From assembly GCF_030406325.1 (NCBI RefSeq), contig NZ_JAUEQY010000024.1:118473-182472 (forward strand): DNA of 64,000 bases. The letters are read 5' to 3'. The notes below the pieces were generated by a model, which saw only the letters and a list, made by a program, of their open reading frames with translations, was not told where the DNA came from and ran no database searches. This document shows, piece after piece, positions 25,679 through 34,417 of the stretch (positions are counted from its first letter, which is position 1; every line of letters begins with the position of its first letter). The position numbers were made by a program, and so were the translations under genes. This DNA comes from Actinomadura sp. DC4. GTDB taxonomy: Bacteria > Actinomycetota > Actinomycetes > Streptosporangiales > Streptosporangiaceae.

Positions 25679-26698
25679 CTATGCGGCCGAGGTGTCCTGC
25701 TTGAACGTGGCCACGTTGAGGCCGGCGGAGTCGAACGCCTTCTTGACGCGTTCGCGCAGCTCGCGCGCTGCCTCGGCCTGCCGGCCCGGCGCGGTCTTGC
25801 AGACGACGCGCACGACGACCGCCTCGCCGGACAGCGCCTGCACGCCCCACACGGTGGGGTCCTCGATGATGTCCTCGTCCCAGGGCGGGTCGACGGCCAT
25901 CGCCGTGGCGGTGTCGGCCAGGATCGTACGGACCTTGTCGAGGTCGACGTCGTACTCCACCGGCACGTCGAGCACGACGCGGGCCCAGTTCTGCGACTCG
26001 TTGCCGACCCGCTTGATCTCGCCGTTCGGGACGTACCAGACCACGCCGTTGACGTCGCGCAGCCGGGTCGTGCGCAGCGTCACGGCCTCGACCGTCCCCT
26101 TGGCCCCGCCCACGTCGATCACGTCGCCCACGCCGTACTGGTCCTCCAGCAGCATGAAGATGCCGGTGAGGAAGTCCTTGACGAGGTTCTGCGCGCCGAA
26201 CGCGACGGCGACGCCGATGATGCTCGCGCTGGCCAGGAACGGTGTGAGGTCGAGCCCCATGTAGCCGAGCACGGTGATCGCGGCGGTGCCGAGGATGATG
26301 ATCGAGGCGATGCTGCGCAGCACCGACCCCATCGTCTCCGCGCGCTGCCTGCGGCGCTCGCTGACGAGCACCGGGCTGCCGTCGAAGATCGTGCGGGTGC
26401 GCTCGCGGATGCGCTCGGACATCGTGCCCTCGGCCATCCGCAGTGTGATGCGGGTGATCATGCGGTTCACGAAACGGCGCAGGAGCAGCGCGATGATCAC
26501 GCACAGGATGATCTTCAGGAGCATCGTGATCAGGCTGTCGCCGTCGAGCCAGTCACTGTAGGTGTGGGTGACGTGACCGTTGTGGCTGAGGTTCCAGGTC
26601 AGCTGGCACCCCATGCTGACCGGCTGACGGCAGTAGTCCACCGCCTTTCCCTTGTCCGCCAGGAACGGCAGTACAGAGGAAGCGGATGACACGAGCAC
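25679..26698 (-). CDS. MscS-family mechanosensitive channel
   Basis: A 339-aa membrane protein. After a short non-conserved N-terminus, TM helices fall at about 57-75 (ITMLLKIILCVIIALLLR), 125-150 and the pore-lining 155-180 (ASASIIGVAVAFGAQNLVKDFLTG). The beta domain (YGVGDVIDVGGAKGTVEAVTLRTTRLRDVNGVVWYVPNGEI) is the MscS hallmark. It releases osmolytes on hypo-osmotic shock. Length is near E. coli MscS (286) with a longer N-terminus. An internal start at residue 29 (MGCQLTW) is possible. It is followed by glbO. Confidence 0.92.
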   Translation of the reverse strand: MLVSSASSVLPFLADKGKAVDYCRQPVSMGCQLTWNLSHNGHVTHTYSDWLDGDSLITMLLKIILCVIIALLLRRFVNRMITRITLRMAEGTMSERIRERTRTIFDGSPVLVSERRRQRAETMGSVLRSIASIIILGTAAITVLGYMGLDLTPFLASASIIGVAVAFGAQNLVKDFLTGIFMLLEDQYGVGDVIDVGGAKGTVEAVTLRTTRLRDVNGVVWYVPNGEIKRVGNESQNWARVVLDVPVEYDVDLDKVRTILADTATAMAVDPPWDEDIIEDPTVWGVQALSGEAVVVRVVCKTAPGRQAEAARELRERVKKAFDSAGLNVATFKQDTSAA

Positions 26699-26833
26699 AG
26701 AAGGAACCCTCCCCGTCGGCCCCGATCCTGGGGCCGCCTAGCCTGCGAGCCAACCCCCGATGTTAGGCGAAGGAGGAGGTGCGGGTGGCCGGTTGCGGTG
26801 TGTGCTCCACCACCGGAGCGGCCGTTACGAAGG

Positions 26834-26882
26834 GTCCCGCGGGGCCGGTCAGTCCGCGCCACCGGTCACGGCCCCGCGGGAC
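26834..26882 (-). terminator. Long GC hairpin downstream of the small - strand gene
   Basis: GTCCCGCGGGGCC (26834-26846) and GGCCCCGCGGGAC (26870-26882) are perfect 13-bp complements with an inner GACCGGTGG-type fold. It begins 11 nt after the stop of the 96-aa gene reading leftward, which fits a terminator without a U-tract. Confidence 0.7.
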
Positions 26883-26893
26883 GCGGTCGCCCC

Positions 26894-27184
26894 CTAGCCG
26901 CGATGAGCCTCCAGTACGCGCGCCACCTTGACGGCGGCCCCGGAGGGATCATCGACGACGTGTAAAGGCTCACCCCAGGACCACCAGAAGTACCAGGGCG
27001 GCTGGTCCGCGGCGCCGGGCGCCGGCGCGCACATGACGTTTTCGGAAAGACTCGCTGCGTCGGGGTTCACGACTCTGCAGAAGGCCGGCCCCGAGCGAGA
27101 GCGGACCACTCTGGCGATCAGACCGTGTTCGCATAACTCGCGTACGAGTCTCTCGAGATATCCCACCCGGCGTTCATCCGGCAT
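26894..27184 (-). CDS. Small orphan protein paired with an HTH/TPR regulator
   Basis: A 96-aa protein with no recognised enzymatic motif. It begins with a helix (YLERLVRELCEHGLIARVV), then FCRVVNPDAASLSENVMCAP, and ends with an aromatic block WYFWWSWGEPLHVVDD and AAVKVARVLEA. Similar small proteins (RxVNPDA...WWFWWSWG pattern) are, as far as I recall, frequent in Streptosporangiales next to XRE-type regulators. It is divergent from such a regulator 300 bp away. By analogy with DUF397/XRE pairs, the two may act together, but that is inference. Confidence 0.72.
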   Translation of the reverse strand: MPDERRVGYLERLVRELCEHGLIARVVRSRSGPAFCRVVNPDAASLSENVMCAPAPGAADQPPWYFWWSWGEPLHVVDDPSGAAVKVARVLEAHRG

Positions 27185-27486
27185 TTACGCCAAATCCTCT
27201 CTTACACTGCGGACGCGGTCGGTCACGCGGTGCGAGACTCGCAAGATTCATGCGCCCTGGTCAAGGGCAGATTCCGGGCTCATGGACCACATTCACCCGA
27301 CTTGGGGGAAGGATTCTCAACCGGCGCATGAGGAACCTCCGCTCCGGTGGATCTCCGGAAGCTACTCTCATGGTTGTTTCCGACGAATCGGTTGGCTTAG
27401 GGCAACACTAGAGTTACGCTGCGTACAGAAATATCTCCCCCGAAGCCACGATTACCGGTCGGGTCTTTTACCCGAGGAGGCCGGAA
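27185..27486. other. Divergent promoter region between orphan protein and HTH/TPR regulator
   Basis: 302 bp, noticeably less GC-rich than its neighbours (for example CAAATCCTCTCTTACACTGCG and CAACACTAGAGTTACGC). TACACT and TAGAGT are -10-like hexamers. GAGGAGGCCGG just before 27487 is the regulator's ribosome-binding site. No palindromic operator stood out. Confidence 0.5.
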
Positions 27487-29127
27487 ATGCCAGATCCTTC
27501 GGAGACCGACCCCTCTCGCAACGACACGGAGCCTCCGCGAAAAGAAGCCGAACTCGCCCGCGTCATCCGAGCCCGCGGGCTCGCTCAGGGGCACACACCA
27601 CCTGAGATCGCCAAGGACATCCACGACGGATGTGCGCCGATCCACGGCACCACCCGGATCAAGGCGCACCGCCTCGCGCACGGCATCGCGCTCTCCGATG
27701 TCGTCGCCCAGGTCAGGGCGTTATACGAGCTGGACGGCCGACCGCTGCCCAAGCTCGGCGAGACGCTCCTGTCCGCGTACGAGAGCGGCTACAAGCGACC
27801 CGGTCCGGCCTATCAGCACGACCTCTGCCGGGTCTACCGCGTGGAGCCGGCGGACCTCGGGTTACCGGGGCCGTGCGTCTGCGGGCGCTCTCACGGCCTG
27901 CCGCGAGGCGGCGTGAGCGTCGTCTCCCCTCGCGAACCGGACGTCGTGCTCAGGCCCGGCGTTCCCCTCACCGACAACGCAAGACGACCACCGTTCTCCG
28001 CATCGCACATCTCCGGGGTCCAGTACCGCGCCGAGGACCTCCGTGGCGGTGCCGGAGAGGAGGAGGAGACAGTGCTTCGGCGAACCCTTCTGCAGATACT
28101 GGCCGGAGCGGGCGTGGCGCTCGATGGCCAGATCCTGGGGGCGGTGGACGGTGTCCGCCGCAGGATGGACGACACACTGGTGACGGCGTCGGTCTCCCCG
28201 ACGATGCTGGACCAGTGGGAGGAGACCGCCCTCGGTTACGGCAAGCAGTACACCTCGACCCCACCGCTCCGCCTGCTCTGCGACGTCCTGCTCGACTTCA
28301 GCGAGGTCCGCCGCATGTGCGAGCAACGGCAGCCGATCGAGCTGCAGGAGCGCCTGTGCCGGCTCGCCGCCCAGCTCTCCGGGCTCGCCGGCGCGATCAT
28401 GATCAACCTCGGCGACCACCGCCTGTCCCGATCCTTCTTCCGTACGGCCCGCACGGCCGCCGACGAGACCGGCGACCGCGGCCTCCGCTCGTGGGTGAGC
28501 GTGCGCGAGGCGCTCGTGCCGATGTACTACGGCGACCCTCGCGAGTCGCTGCACCTCGCCCGGCGCGCGCAGGACCTCGCAGGCCGTACGCCGAGCGCCG
28601 CCGCGGCGATGGCCCCGATCGTGGAGGCCCGCGCTCTCGGCATGCTCGTCAAGCGCGGCCGTACCGACGCCGCGAGCAGCGCCAAGCGCGCGATCGCCCG
28701 CGGGCAGGCCGTCTTCAGCCAGCTGAGCAAGGACCACGTCGCCGACACGGCGTTCGGCTACACCGAGCGGCAGCTCGCCTTCCACATCGGCGACACCCTC
28801 ACCAACATGGGCGACCACACGCACGCCGACGAGTCGCTGCGCCGCGCCCTGACGCTCTATCCGCCCAGCTCCGAGCTCGACCGTACGCTGATCTCGCTGG
28901 ACCGCTCGTGGTGCCGCCTGCAGAAGGGCGCCCCGGACGAGGCGCTCGACACGGCCAGACAGACCGTCCTCGCCCTGTCGCCGGGCCAGTTCACCGACAT
29001 CATCGCCCAGCGGGCCCGTCAGCTCATCGGCGCCGCGGTGGCGGAGTACGGCGAGATCACGGCGGCCGCGGAGCTTCGCGAGGTGCTGGCCACACCGGTC
29101 AAGGCCGTCGACGAGAAGCAGACCTGA
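27487..29127 (+). CDS. XRE-like HTH regulator with C-terminal TPR-type repeats
   Basis: A 546-aa protein. Residues ~45-115 look like a degenerate XRE helix-turn-helix (KAHRLAHGIALSDVVAQVRALYEL ... LGETLLSAYESGYKRPGP ... LCRVYRVEPADLG). A low-complexity linker follows, then from ~220 a helical array with TPR character (for example LSRSFFRTARTAADETGDRGLRSWV, RESLHLARRAQDLAG, HADESLRRALTLYP). Actinobacteria have many such XRE-TPR proteins in morphological and antibiotic control. ATG 27487 has GAGGAGGCC before it. A CGRSH segment (CVCGRSH) near residue 130 could bind metal. Target and signal are unknown. Confidence 0.83.
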   Translation: MPDPSETDPSRNDTEPPRKEAELARVIRARGLAQGHTPPEIAKDIHDGCAPIHGTTRIKAHRLAHGIALSDVVAQVRALYELDGRPLPKLGETLLSAYESGYKRPGPAYQHDLCRVYRVEPADLGLPGPCVCGRSHGLPRGGVSVVSPREPDVVLRPGVPLTDNARRPPFSASHISGVQYRAEDLRGGAGEEEETVLRRTLLQILAGAGVALDGQILGAVDGVRRRMDDTLVTASVSPTMLDQWEETALGYGKQYTSTPPLRLLCDVLLDFSEVRRMCEQRQPIELQERLCRLAAQLSGLAGAIMINLGDHRLSRSFFRTARTAADETGDRGLRSWVSVREALVPMYYGDPRESLHLARRAQDLAGRTPSAAAAMAPIVEARALGMLVKRGRTDAASSAKRAIARGQAVFSQLSKDHVADTAFGYTERQLAFHIGDTLTNMGDHTHADESLRRALTLYPPSSELDRTLISLDRSWCRLQKGAPDEALDTARQTVLALSPGQFTDIIAQRARQLIGAAVAEYGEITAAAELREVLATPVKAVDEKQT

Positions 29128-29131
29128 GCCC

Positions 29132-29671
29132 GTGGCGCGCGTGCTGGGTACCGCCGCCGCGCCCCGGCGCAGGCGAAGGGAGCCCCCGGTATGGACCTTC
29201 GCGGCGCTGCGCATCCGCAGATACTCCTCCGCGGACGGCGCGACGGTGCTGGCCCTCCACCAGGAGTGCCTGGCGCAGGTCGGCCTGCGCCCCGGTGACG
29301 GCGTCTACTACGACGACGACTTCGCCCACATCGAGGAGGTCTACCTCCGGGCGGGCGGGGAGTTCGTGGTCGGCGAGGTCAACGGCGTGATCGCCGCGAT
29401 CGGGGGCCTGCGGCGGGTGAACGACGTGATCGCCGAGATGGTGCGCCTGCGGGTCCGGCCGGACCGGCAGGGCCGGGGGTACGGCGCGGCGATCGTCGCG
29501 GTGCTCGAAGAGCGGGCGGTGGAGCTCGGCTATCGCGTGCTGCACGCCGACACGACGGTCAAACAGCCGGTGGCCATGGAGCTGTATCGCTCGTCGGGCT
29601 GGCGAGAGATCAACCGCAAGGTCACCGGCGCGACCGTCACCGTCTACTTCGAGAAACGCCTGCCCCGCTGA
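29132..29671 (+). CDS. GNAT-family N-acetyltransferase
   Basis: A 179-aa acetyltransferase. After a basic N-terminal extension (ARVLGTAAAPRRRRREPP), the GNAT fold starts at ALRIRRYSSADGATVLALH. The acetyl-CoA loop is VRPDRQGRGYGAAIV, followed by LGYRVLHADTTVKQPVAMELYRSSGW, the classic motif B. GTG 29132 lies four bases after the regulator's stop, so co-transcription is likely. No Shine-Dalgarno is evident and GTG 29141 is also possible. Acceptor substrate unknown. Confidence 0.86.
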   Translation: MARVLGTAAAPRRRRREPPVWTFAALRIRRYSSADGATVLALHQECLAQVGLRPGDGVYYDDDFAHIEEVYLRAGGEFVVGEVNGVIAAIGGLRRVNDVIAEMVRLRVRPDRQGRGYGAAIVAVLEERAVELGYRVLHADTTVKQPVAMELYRSSGWREINRKVTGATVTVYFEKRLPR

Positions 29672-29683
29672 GCGGGCGGGCGG

Positions 29684-29887
29684 TCAGCCGCAGCACCCGC
29701 CGCCGCAGCAGCCGCCACCCGCCTGGGGCGGAGCCGCGGCGCCGCCCGTCATGGCGACCGTCGAAAGGAGTTTCACCGTGTCGCCGTGGCCGTCCGGGCA
29801 GGTGGCGGGCGCGGACGCCTCGCTCATCGGCCGGCTCAGCTCGAACGTCGACCCGCACGCGCGGCAGCGATAGTCATAGCGTGGCAC
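29684..29887 (-). CDS. FmdB-like zinc-ribbon protein with CCGGGCCG tail
   Basis: A 67-aa protein. The N-terminus MPRYDYRCRACGSTFELSRPMSEA is the FmdB/CxxC zinc-ribbon signature, with a second half at ATCPDGHGDTVKLLS (CPxGH rather than CPxC). The tail AGGGCCGGGCCG adds four cysteines and probably binds metal. Family members are putative regulatory or accessory proteins of unknown target. It is downstream of HNH (29 bp) on the same strand. Confidence 0.85.
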   Translation of the reverse strand: MPRYDYRCRACGSTFELSRPMSEASAPATCPDGHGDTVKLLSTVAMTGGAAAPPQAGGGCCGGGCCG

Positions 29888-29915
29888 GGGATCAGAATAC
29901 GTCCTTCTCCGGCGA

Positions 29916-30425
29916 TCAGGCGGCCGGCTCGGAGACGTAGGGGGCCCACTGCGGGTCGCCGTCGTTGACCAGCCCGATCAGGCGCCAGTGGGCGCCACGC
30001 GGGACGGCGGGGGCGACGGGCAACTGCCAGCCCAGCTCGTCCAGGAGTTTGTCGGCCTTGCGGTGGTTGCACGGCATACAGGACGCGACGCAGTTCTCCC
30101 ACAGATGCTTGCCGCCGCGGCTGCGCGGGATCACGTGGTCGATCGTCTCCGCGCGCCGGCCGCAGTAGGCGCAGCGGAAGTTGTCGCGCCGCATGAGGGC
30201 CGCCCGGGTGAGCGGCACCCGTTGTCGGTAGGGGATCCGCACATAGCGCAGCAAACGGATCACCGACGGCATCTCGACCACCACGGTCGCCGAGCGCAGC
30301 CGGGCACCGGAGACGTCATGGTGCACGATCTCCGCCTTCTCCCGGAGGACCAGGCAGACGGCGCGTCGCAGCGGCAGAGTGGTGAGTGGCTCGTATGTCG
30401 CGTTGAGGAGCAAAACCTGTCTCAT
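29916..30425 (-). CDS. HNH endonuclease
   Basis: A 169-aa protein. The core CAYCGRRAETIDHVIPRSRGGKHLWENCVASCMPCNHRKADK has the CxxC...DHVIPxSxGG...N...CxxCN pattern of HNH nucleases with a structural zinc. The N-terminus (RQVLLLNATYEPLTTLPLRRAV) is shared with a widespread bacterial HNH group often encoded as single genes. DNA cleavage is a family inference and a repair or defence role is possible. Its ATG overlaps the stop of a 33-aa ORF (ATGA), suggesting coupling. Confidence 0.92.
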   Translation of the reverse strand: MRQVLLLNATYEPLTTLPLRRAVCLVLREKAEIVHHDVSGARLRSATVVVEMPSVIRLLRYVRIPYRQRVPLTRAALMRRDNFRCAYCGRRAETIDHVIPRSRGGKHLWENCVASCMPCNHRKADKLLDELGWQLPVAPAVPRGAHWRLIGLVNDGDPQWAPYVSEPAA

Positions 30426-30526
30426 CAGACGGCCTCCGGGACACAGGCGCCGGTAGCCCCGCGGGGCACGCTCCAGCGCGCCTCGGGACGAGGCTCGACG
30501 ATCTCCAGCACCAGCGCACCCGCCAC
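30425..30526 (-). CDS. 33-aa ORF translationally coupled to the HNH gene
   Basis: A GTG-started frame (VAGALVLEIVEPRPEARWSV... ending VPEAV) preceded by GAGGAGGTCCTC, an excellent ribosome-binding site. Its TGA overlaps the HNH ATG in ATGA. The tight junction argues for real translation, either as a small protein or as a coupling leader. No family recognised. It was found by reading the leader of the HNH gene and is too short for standard gene callers. Confidence 0.55.
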   Translation of the reverse strand: MAGALVLEIVEPRPEARWSVPRGATGACVPEAV

Positions 30527-30638
30527 GAGGACCTCCTCACGGGTGATACCCGAACTGAAATCAGTGTGGCCGCTGAGATGTGGATTTCGCTACCCCATTA
30601 GCAGGCAATCGCTGTAAAGGGGTCTTCATCCCCGATGG

Positions 30639-31154
30639 TCAGCGGTGGTCCTGCCTGGGCTTGCGGCCGGAGGCACCGGCTCCGGGGGGAACGCCCCACG
30701 GCGCCGCGTCCACGGCGGACGGATCGTCGATACCGGGCAGGGCGGTCGGGGCCTCGTGCCATGACACCTGTGCGCTGACGCGCATCGTGCCGCTCACCGG
30801 TCCCAGCTTGGTCTTGATCCACCCGAGCCGCGTCTCGCCGGGCTTGATCGTGTCGTACCGGCAGACGACGTTGCTGCCCTCGGCGGTACAGGGCCGGGAG
30901 GCCCCGGCGACCTGCTGGCCGGCCGAGACCCGGTGCGTCGCGATGACGGTCTCGGCGCCCGCGGCGCCGCGGTTCGTCAGCATCCAGTGCCACGTGATGC
31001 TGGAGTTGTCCTTGGTGATCTGCGGGTTCTCGTAGACCATCCGCAGGTCCGCCGCCGGCGGCCTCGCGTCGGCGTGCGCCGCCGGCGTGACGGCCAGTAG
31101 TGCCGGCGCTATGGCCAGTACGGGAATCGCGAGTTGCGCGATGCTGCCTCTCAT
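30639..31154 (-). CDS. Secreted protein of unknown function
   Basis: About 171 aa. A Sec signal peptide (MRGSIAQLAIPVLAIAPALLAV, cleavage near AHA-DA) precedes a mature part with one Cys pair (PCTAEGSNVVCRY) and beta-rich stretches (ITWHWMLTNRGAAGAETVIATHRV), which recall DUF11-like/immunoglobulin-like secreted domains. I chose ATG 31154 because GGGGGG precedes it. An upstream ATG at 31175 adds seven residues. The C-terminus is basic (SGRKPRQDHR). No enzymatic motif. Monocistronic. Confidence 0.72.
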   Translation of the reverse strand: MRGSIAQLAIPVLAIAPALLAVTPAAHADARPPAADLRMVYENPQITKDNSSITWHWMLTNRGAAGAETVIATHRVSAGQQVAGASRPCTAEGSNVVCRYDTIKPGETRLGWIKTKLGPVSGTMRVSAQVSWHEAPTALPGIDDPSAVDAAPWGVPPGAGASGRKPRQDHR

Positions 31155-31437
31155 GCCAAACCCCCCGATCGACATGCGGAAACGTCCGCCGGGCCAGGCT
31201 ATGGCTCACGGCACGGTCGCCGTGCCCGCGTCGCCGCCGGAGAGTCGCCGAACTTGGTCATGATTCGGTCAGTGAGGGGCCATGACCGGCGGTGAGGGGC
31301 CTCGCCTCATCCGCCCGTCGTGGCTCGGCCGCCACTCGGCGGCGGAAACGTGCAATCCGTCCCACCCATAAAACCGCTGCTTGCTCACATTTGCCGGTAA
31401 AGCACCCTGGACCGCCCTGACCATGGCGCTGATTTCG

Positions 31438-31449
31438 TAGAGTTCGCAC
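31438..31449 (+). promoter_or_regulatory. -10 element suggesting leaderless S9A mRNA
   Basis: TAGAGT (31438-31443) is followed by six nucleotides and then ATG 31450. There is no ribosome-binding site. CTGACC at 31417-31422 is a possible -35. This spacing is typical of leaderless actinobacterial transcripts. Confidence 0.45.
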
Positions 31450-33546
31450 ATGAGCCGACCGCAGTACCCTTCCGCCCGCCGTGAGGATCTCGTCGAGGAC
31501 GTCCACGGCCGCCGTGTCCCCGACCCCTACCGTTGGCTGGAGGACCCCCACGGCGAGGAGACCAAGACCTGGCTGACGGAACAGGACGAGCTGTTCCACC
31601 AGGAGGTCGACGGCCTGCCCGGCCGCGACCGTCTGCGCGCCCGGATCAGGGAACTGCTCGGCGCCGGCATGGTGGGCTCGCCGGTCTGGCGCGGCGACCG
31701 GCACTTCTTCATGCGCCGTACGGCCGACCAGGAGCACGCCGTGCTCTACACGGTCGACCCGCCGGCCGAGGGCGGTGCGGAGACCGAGCGGGCGCTGATC
31801 GACCCGATGACGCTCGACCCCTCCCACACCACGACGCTCGACTCCTGGCAGCCCGACAAGGAGGGACGGCTCCTCTCGTACCAGCTCTCCCATGGCGGCG
31901 ACGAGGAGTCCAAGCTCTACATCATGGACATCGCCACCGGCGAGACGGTCGAGGGGCCGATCGAGCGGTGCCGCTACACCCCGGTCGCCTGGCTGCCCGG
32001 CGGCGAGGCCTACTACTACGTACGCCGGCTGCCCGCCGACCAGGTTCCGGCCGGCGAGGAGCAGTACCACCGGCGCGTCTATCTGCACCGGGTCGGCACC
32101 GACCCCGAGACCGACGACGTGATGATCTTCGGCGAGGGGCTGGAGAAGACCAACTACTACGGCGTCGGGGTCAGCCGCGACGGCAACTGGCTCACGCTGT
32201 CCTCCTCGCAGGGCACCGCGCCGCGCAACGACCTGTGGATCGCCGACCTGCGCACCTCGCCGCTGGAGAGCCCGGCGCTCGAGGTCGTCCAGGAAGGCGT
32301 CGACGCCGAGACGGGCCTGCACATCGGCCGCGACGGCCGGGCGTACATCTTCACCGACCGCGACGCCCCCCGGAGCCGGCTCTGCGTGACCGACCCGGCC
32401 ACGCCCTCCCACGAGACGTGGCACGACCTGATCCCCGAGGACCCCGAGGCGGTCCTCACCGACTTCGCGATCCTCGACGACCTCGACCGGCCGATCCTGC
32501 TCGCCGGCTGGACCCGCCACGCGCTCAGCGAGATCAGCATCCACGACCTGGCGACCGGCGAGCGCATCGGCGAGGTGCCCGTGCCGGGCCTCGGCTCGAT
32601 CGGCGGCATCGGCGAGCGCCCGGAGGGCGGCCACGAGGCCTGGTTCGTCTACTCCGACAACACCACACCGGTGTCGGTCCACCGCTTCGACGCCCGTACC
32701 GGCGAGATCAGCCTCTGGGCGTCCGCGCCGGGGGCCGTCGAGGTGCCCGACGTCGAGGCGACCCAGGTCACCTACACCTCCTACGACGGCACCGAGGTGC
32801 GGATGATCGTCGTGGCCCGCCCCGACGGCCGCGAGGGCCCGCGACCGGCGATCCTGTACGGCTACGGCGGCTTCAACATCCCGCTGACCCCGGCCTACTC
32901 CGCGACGACGCTCGCCTGGGTGGAGGCGGGCGGCGTGTACGTCGTGGCCAACCTGCGCGGCGGCTCGGAGGAGGGCGAGGACTGGCACCGCGCCGGGATG
33001 CTGGACAAGAAGCAGAACGTCTTCGATGACTTCCACTCCGCCGCCGAGAAGCTCATCGCCGACGGATGGACCACCGCCGAGCAGCTGGCGATCGCCGGGG
33101 GCTCCAACGGCGGCCTGCTGGTCGGCGCCGCGATCACCCAGCGCCCGGACCTGTACGCCGCCGCGGTGTGCTCCGCGCCGCTGCTGGACATGGTGCGGTA
33201 CGAGAAGTTCGGGCTCGGCCAGACCTGGAACGTGGAGTACGGCTCGGCCGAGGACCCCGAGCAGTTCGAGTGGCTCTACGCCTACTCCCCGTACCACCAC
33301 GTGACCGAGGGCGTCGCCTACCCGGCCACGCTGTTCACGGTCTTCGAGAGCGACACGCGCGTCGACCCGCTGCACGCCCGCAAGATGTGCGCGGCGCTGC
33401 AGCACGCGGCGGCCGGGGGACCGATCCTGCTGCGCAACGAGGCCCAGGTCGGCCACGGTTCGCGGGCGATCAGCCGTTCGGTCGACCTGACCGTGGACAC
33501 GCTGGCCTTCACCGCCGCCCACACCGGCCTCACGGTCGACGGGTAG
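31450..33546 (+). CDS. Prolyl oligopeptidase family S9A serine peptidase
   Basis: A 698-aa cytoplasmic peptidase cleaving after proline in short peptides. The N-terminus [25 protein letters not shown] is the POP entry motif. The middle is the beta-propeller. The catalytic serine is in [13 protein letters not shown] (Ser552). The Asp lies in [15 protein letters not shown] and the His in [12 protein letters not shown]. No signal peptide, so intracellular. Length is typical (~700). The next gene starts six bases past the stop and may be co-transcribed. Confidence 0.95.
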   Translation: MSRPQYPSARREDLVEDVHGRRVPDPYRWLEDPHGEETKTWLTEQDELFHQEVDGLPGRDRLRARIRELLGAGMVGSPVWRGDRHFFMRRTADQEHAVLYTVDPPAEGGAETERALIDPMTLDPSHTTTLDSWQPDKEGRLLSYQLSHGGDEESKLYIMDIATGETVEGPIERCRYTPVAWLPGGEAYYYVRRLPADQVPAGEEQYHRRVYLHRVGTDPETDDVMIFGEGLEKTNYYGVGVSRDGNWLTLSSSQGTAPRNDLWIADLRTSPLESPALEVVQEGVDAETGLHIGRDGRAYIFTDRDAPRSRLCVTDPATPSHETWHDLIPEDPEAVLTDFAILDDLDRPILLAGWTRHALSEISIHDLATGERIGEVPVPGLGSIGGIGERPEGGHEAWFVYSDNTTPVSVHRFDARTGEISLWASAPGAVEVPDVEATQVTYTSYDGTEVRMIVVARPDGREGPRPAILYGYGGFNIPLTPAYSATTLAWVEAGGVYVVANLRGGSEEGEDWHRAGMLDKKQNVFDDFHSAAEKLIADGWTTAEQLAIAGGSNGGLLVGAAITQRPDLYAAAVCSAPLLDMVRYEKFGLGQTWNVEYGSAEDPEQFEWLYAYSPYHHVTEGVAYPATLFTVFESDTRVDPLHARKMCAALQHAAAGGPILLRNEAQVGHGSRAISRSVDLTVDTLAFTAAHTGLTVDG

Positions 33547-33551
33547 GCCCG

Positions 33552-34304
33552 GTGACCGAACGCGTTCTCAAGCTCCTCGACCCGGCCCCGCCCGAGCCGG
33601 ACCTCGGCCACGGCTACCTCGACCTGCTCGGCGAGGTGGCCGGCCCGCACGACACGGTCGCCCAGCGGCTCATGCGCTCCGCCGGCCTGCCACGGATCTA
33701 TGAGCACGTGTGGCGGCCGGTGGTCTTCGGCCTGTCCAAGGGCGGGCCGCTCGGCCCGAGCACGGCCGAGGAGTACGCCCTGGCCCGCGAGTGGCTGGGC
33801 CTGGCCGAGACGCCGGACGCGACCGTTCTCGACGTCGCGTGCGGCCCCGGCAACGTGAGCCGCGCGCTGGCCACGGGCCTGACCGGAGACGGGCTCGTGG
33901 TCGGCGTGGACGCCTCGGCGACCATGCTCGGCCGCGCCGTCGCGGACACCCCGCCCGGGTCCGGGGTGGAGTACGTCCGCTGCGACGCGGTCGACCTGCC
34001 GTTTCGTGAGGGCGCCTTCGACGCGGTGTGCTGCTACGGCGCGCTCTACCTCTTCGAGGACCCATGGGCGGCGCTCGCGGGCATGGCGAGGGTGCTGAGG
34101 CCGGGCGGACGCCTGGTCGTGCTGACCACCCGCCGCCCGGGCCTGCCGGTCGTCGGCCACGGGATGGGCGCCCTGAGCGATCTGACGGGAATCCGGATGT
34201 TCAGCCCGGCCGAACTCACGGAGGCCCTGGGCACGGCGGGCTTCTCCACCGTCCGCCGCCGCTCGTACGGCCTGATGCAGTTCGCCGGCGCCACCCTCGC
34301 CTAA
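33552..34304 (+). CDS. Class I SAM-dependent methyltransferase
   Basis: A 250-aa methyltransferase. Motif I is VLDVACGPGNVSRALA; acidic VVGVDASATML, VRCDAVDLPFREGAFDAVCCYGALYLF and VLRPGGRLVVLT complete the UbiE/Methyltransf_11 pattern. The N-terminal helical cap (ERVLKLLDPAPPEPD...IYEHVWRPVVFGL) is seen in some mycolic/quinone-type methylases. Substrate unknown. GTG 33552 is six bases after the peptidase stop. Confidence 0.88.
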   Translation: MTERVLKLLDPAPPEPDLGHGYLDLLGEVAGPHDTVAQRLMRSAGLPRIYEHVWRPVVFGLSKGGPLGPSTAEEYALAREWLGLAETPDATVLDVACGPGNVSRALATGLTGDGLVVGVDASATMLGRAVADTPPGSGVEYVRCDAVDLPFREGAFDAVCCYGALYLFEDPWAALAGMARVLRPGGRLVVLTTRRPGLPVVGHGMGALSDLTGIRMFSPAELTEALGTAGFSTVRRRSYGLMQFAGATLA

Positions 34305-34417
34305 GGCCCGTTCGAGAAGTGAATCACCTCCGCCGAACCGAGTGCTGCGCTACATTCTGGTCGGATTTAGTACGCCTTGCCCCCCTCGGGTGGCCAATTC
34401 AGCAGGGAGTCGGATCG

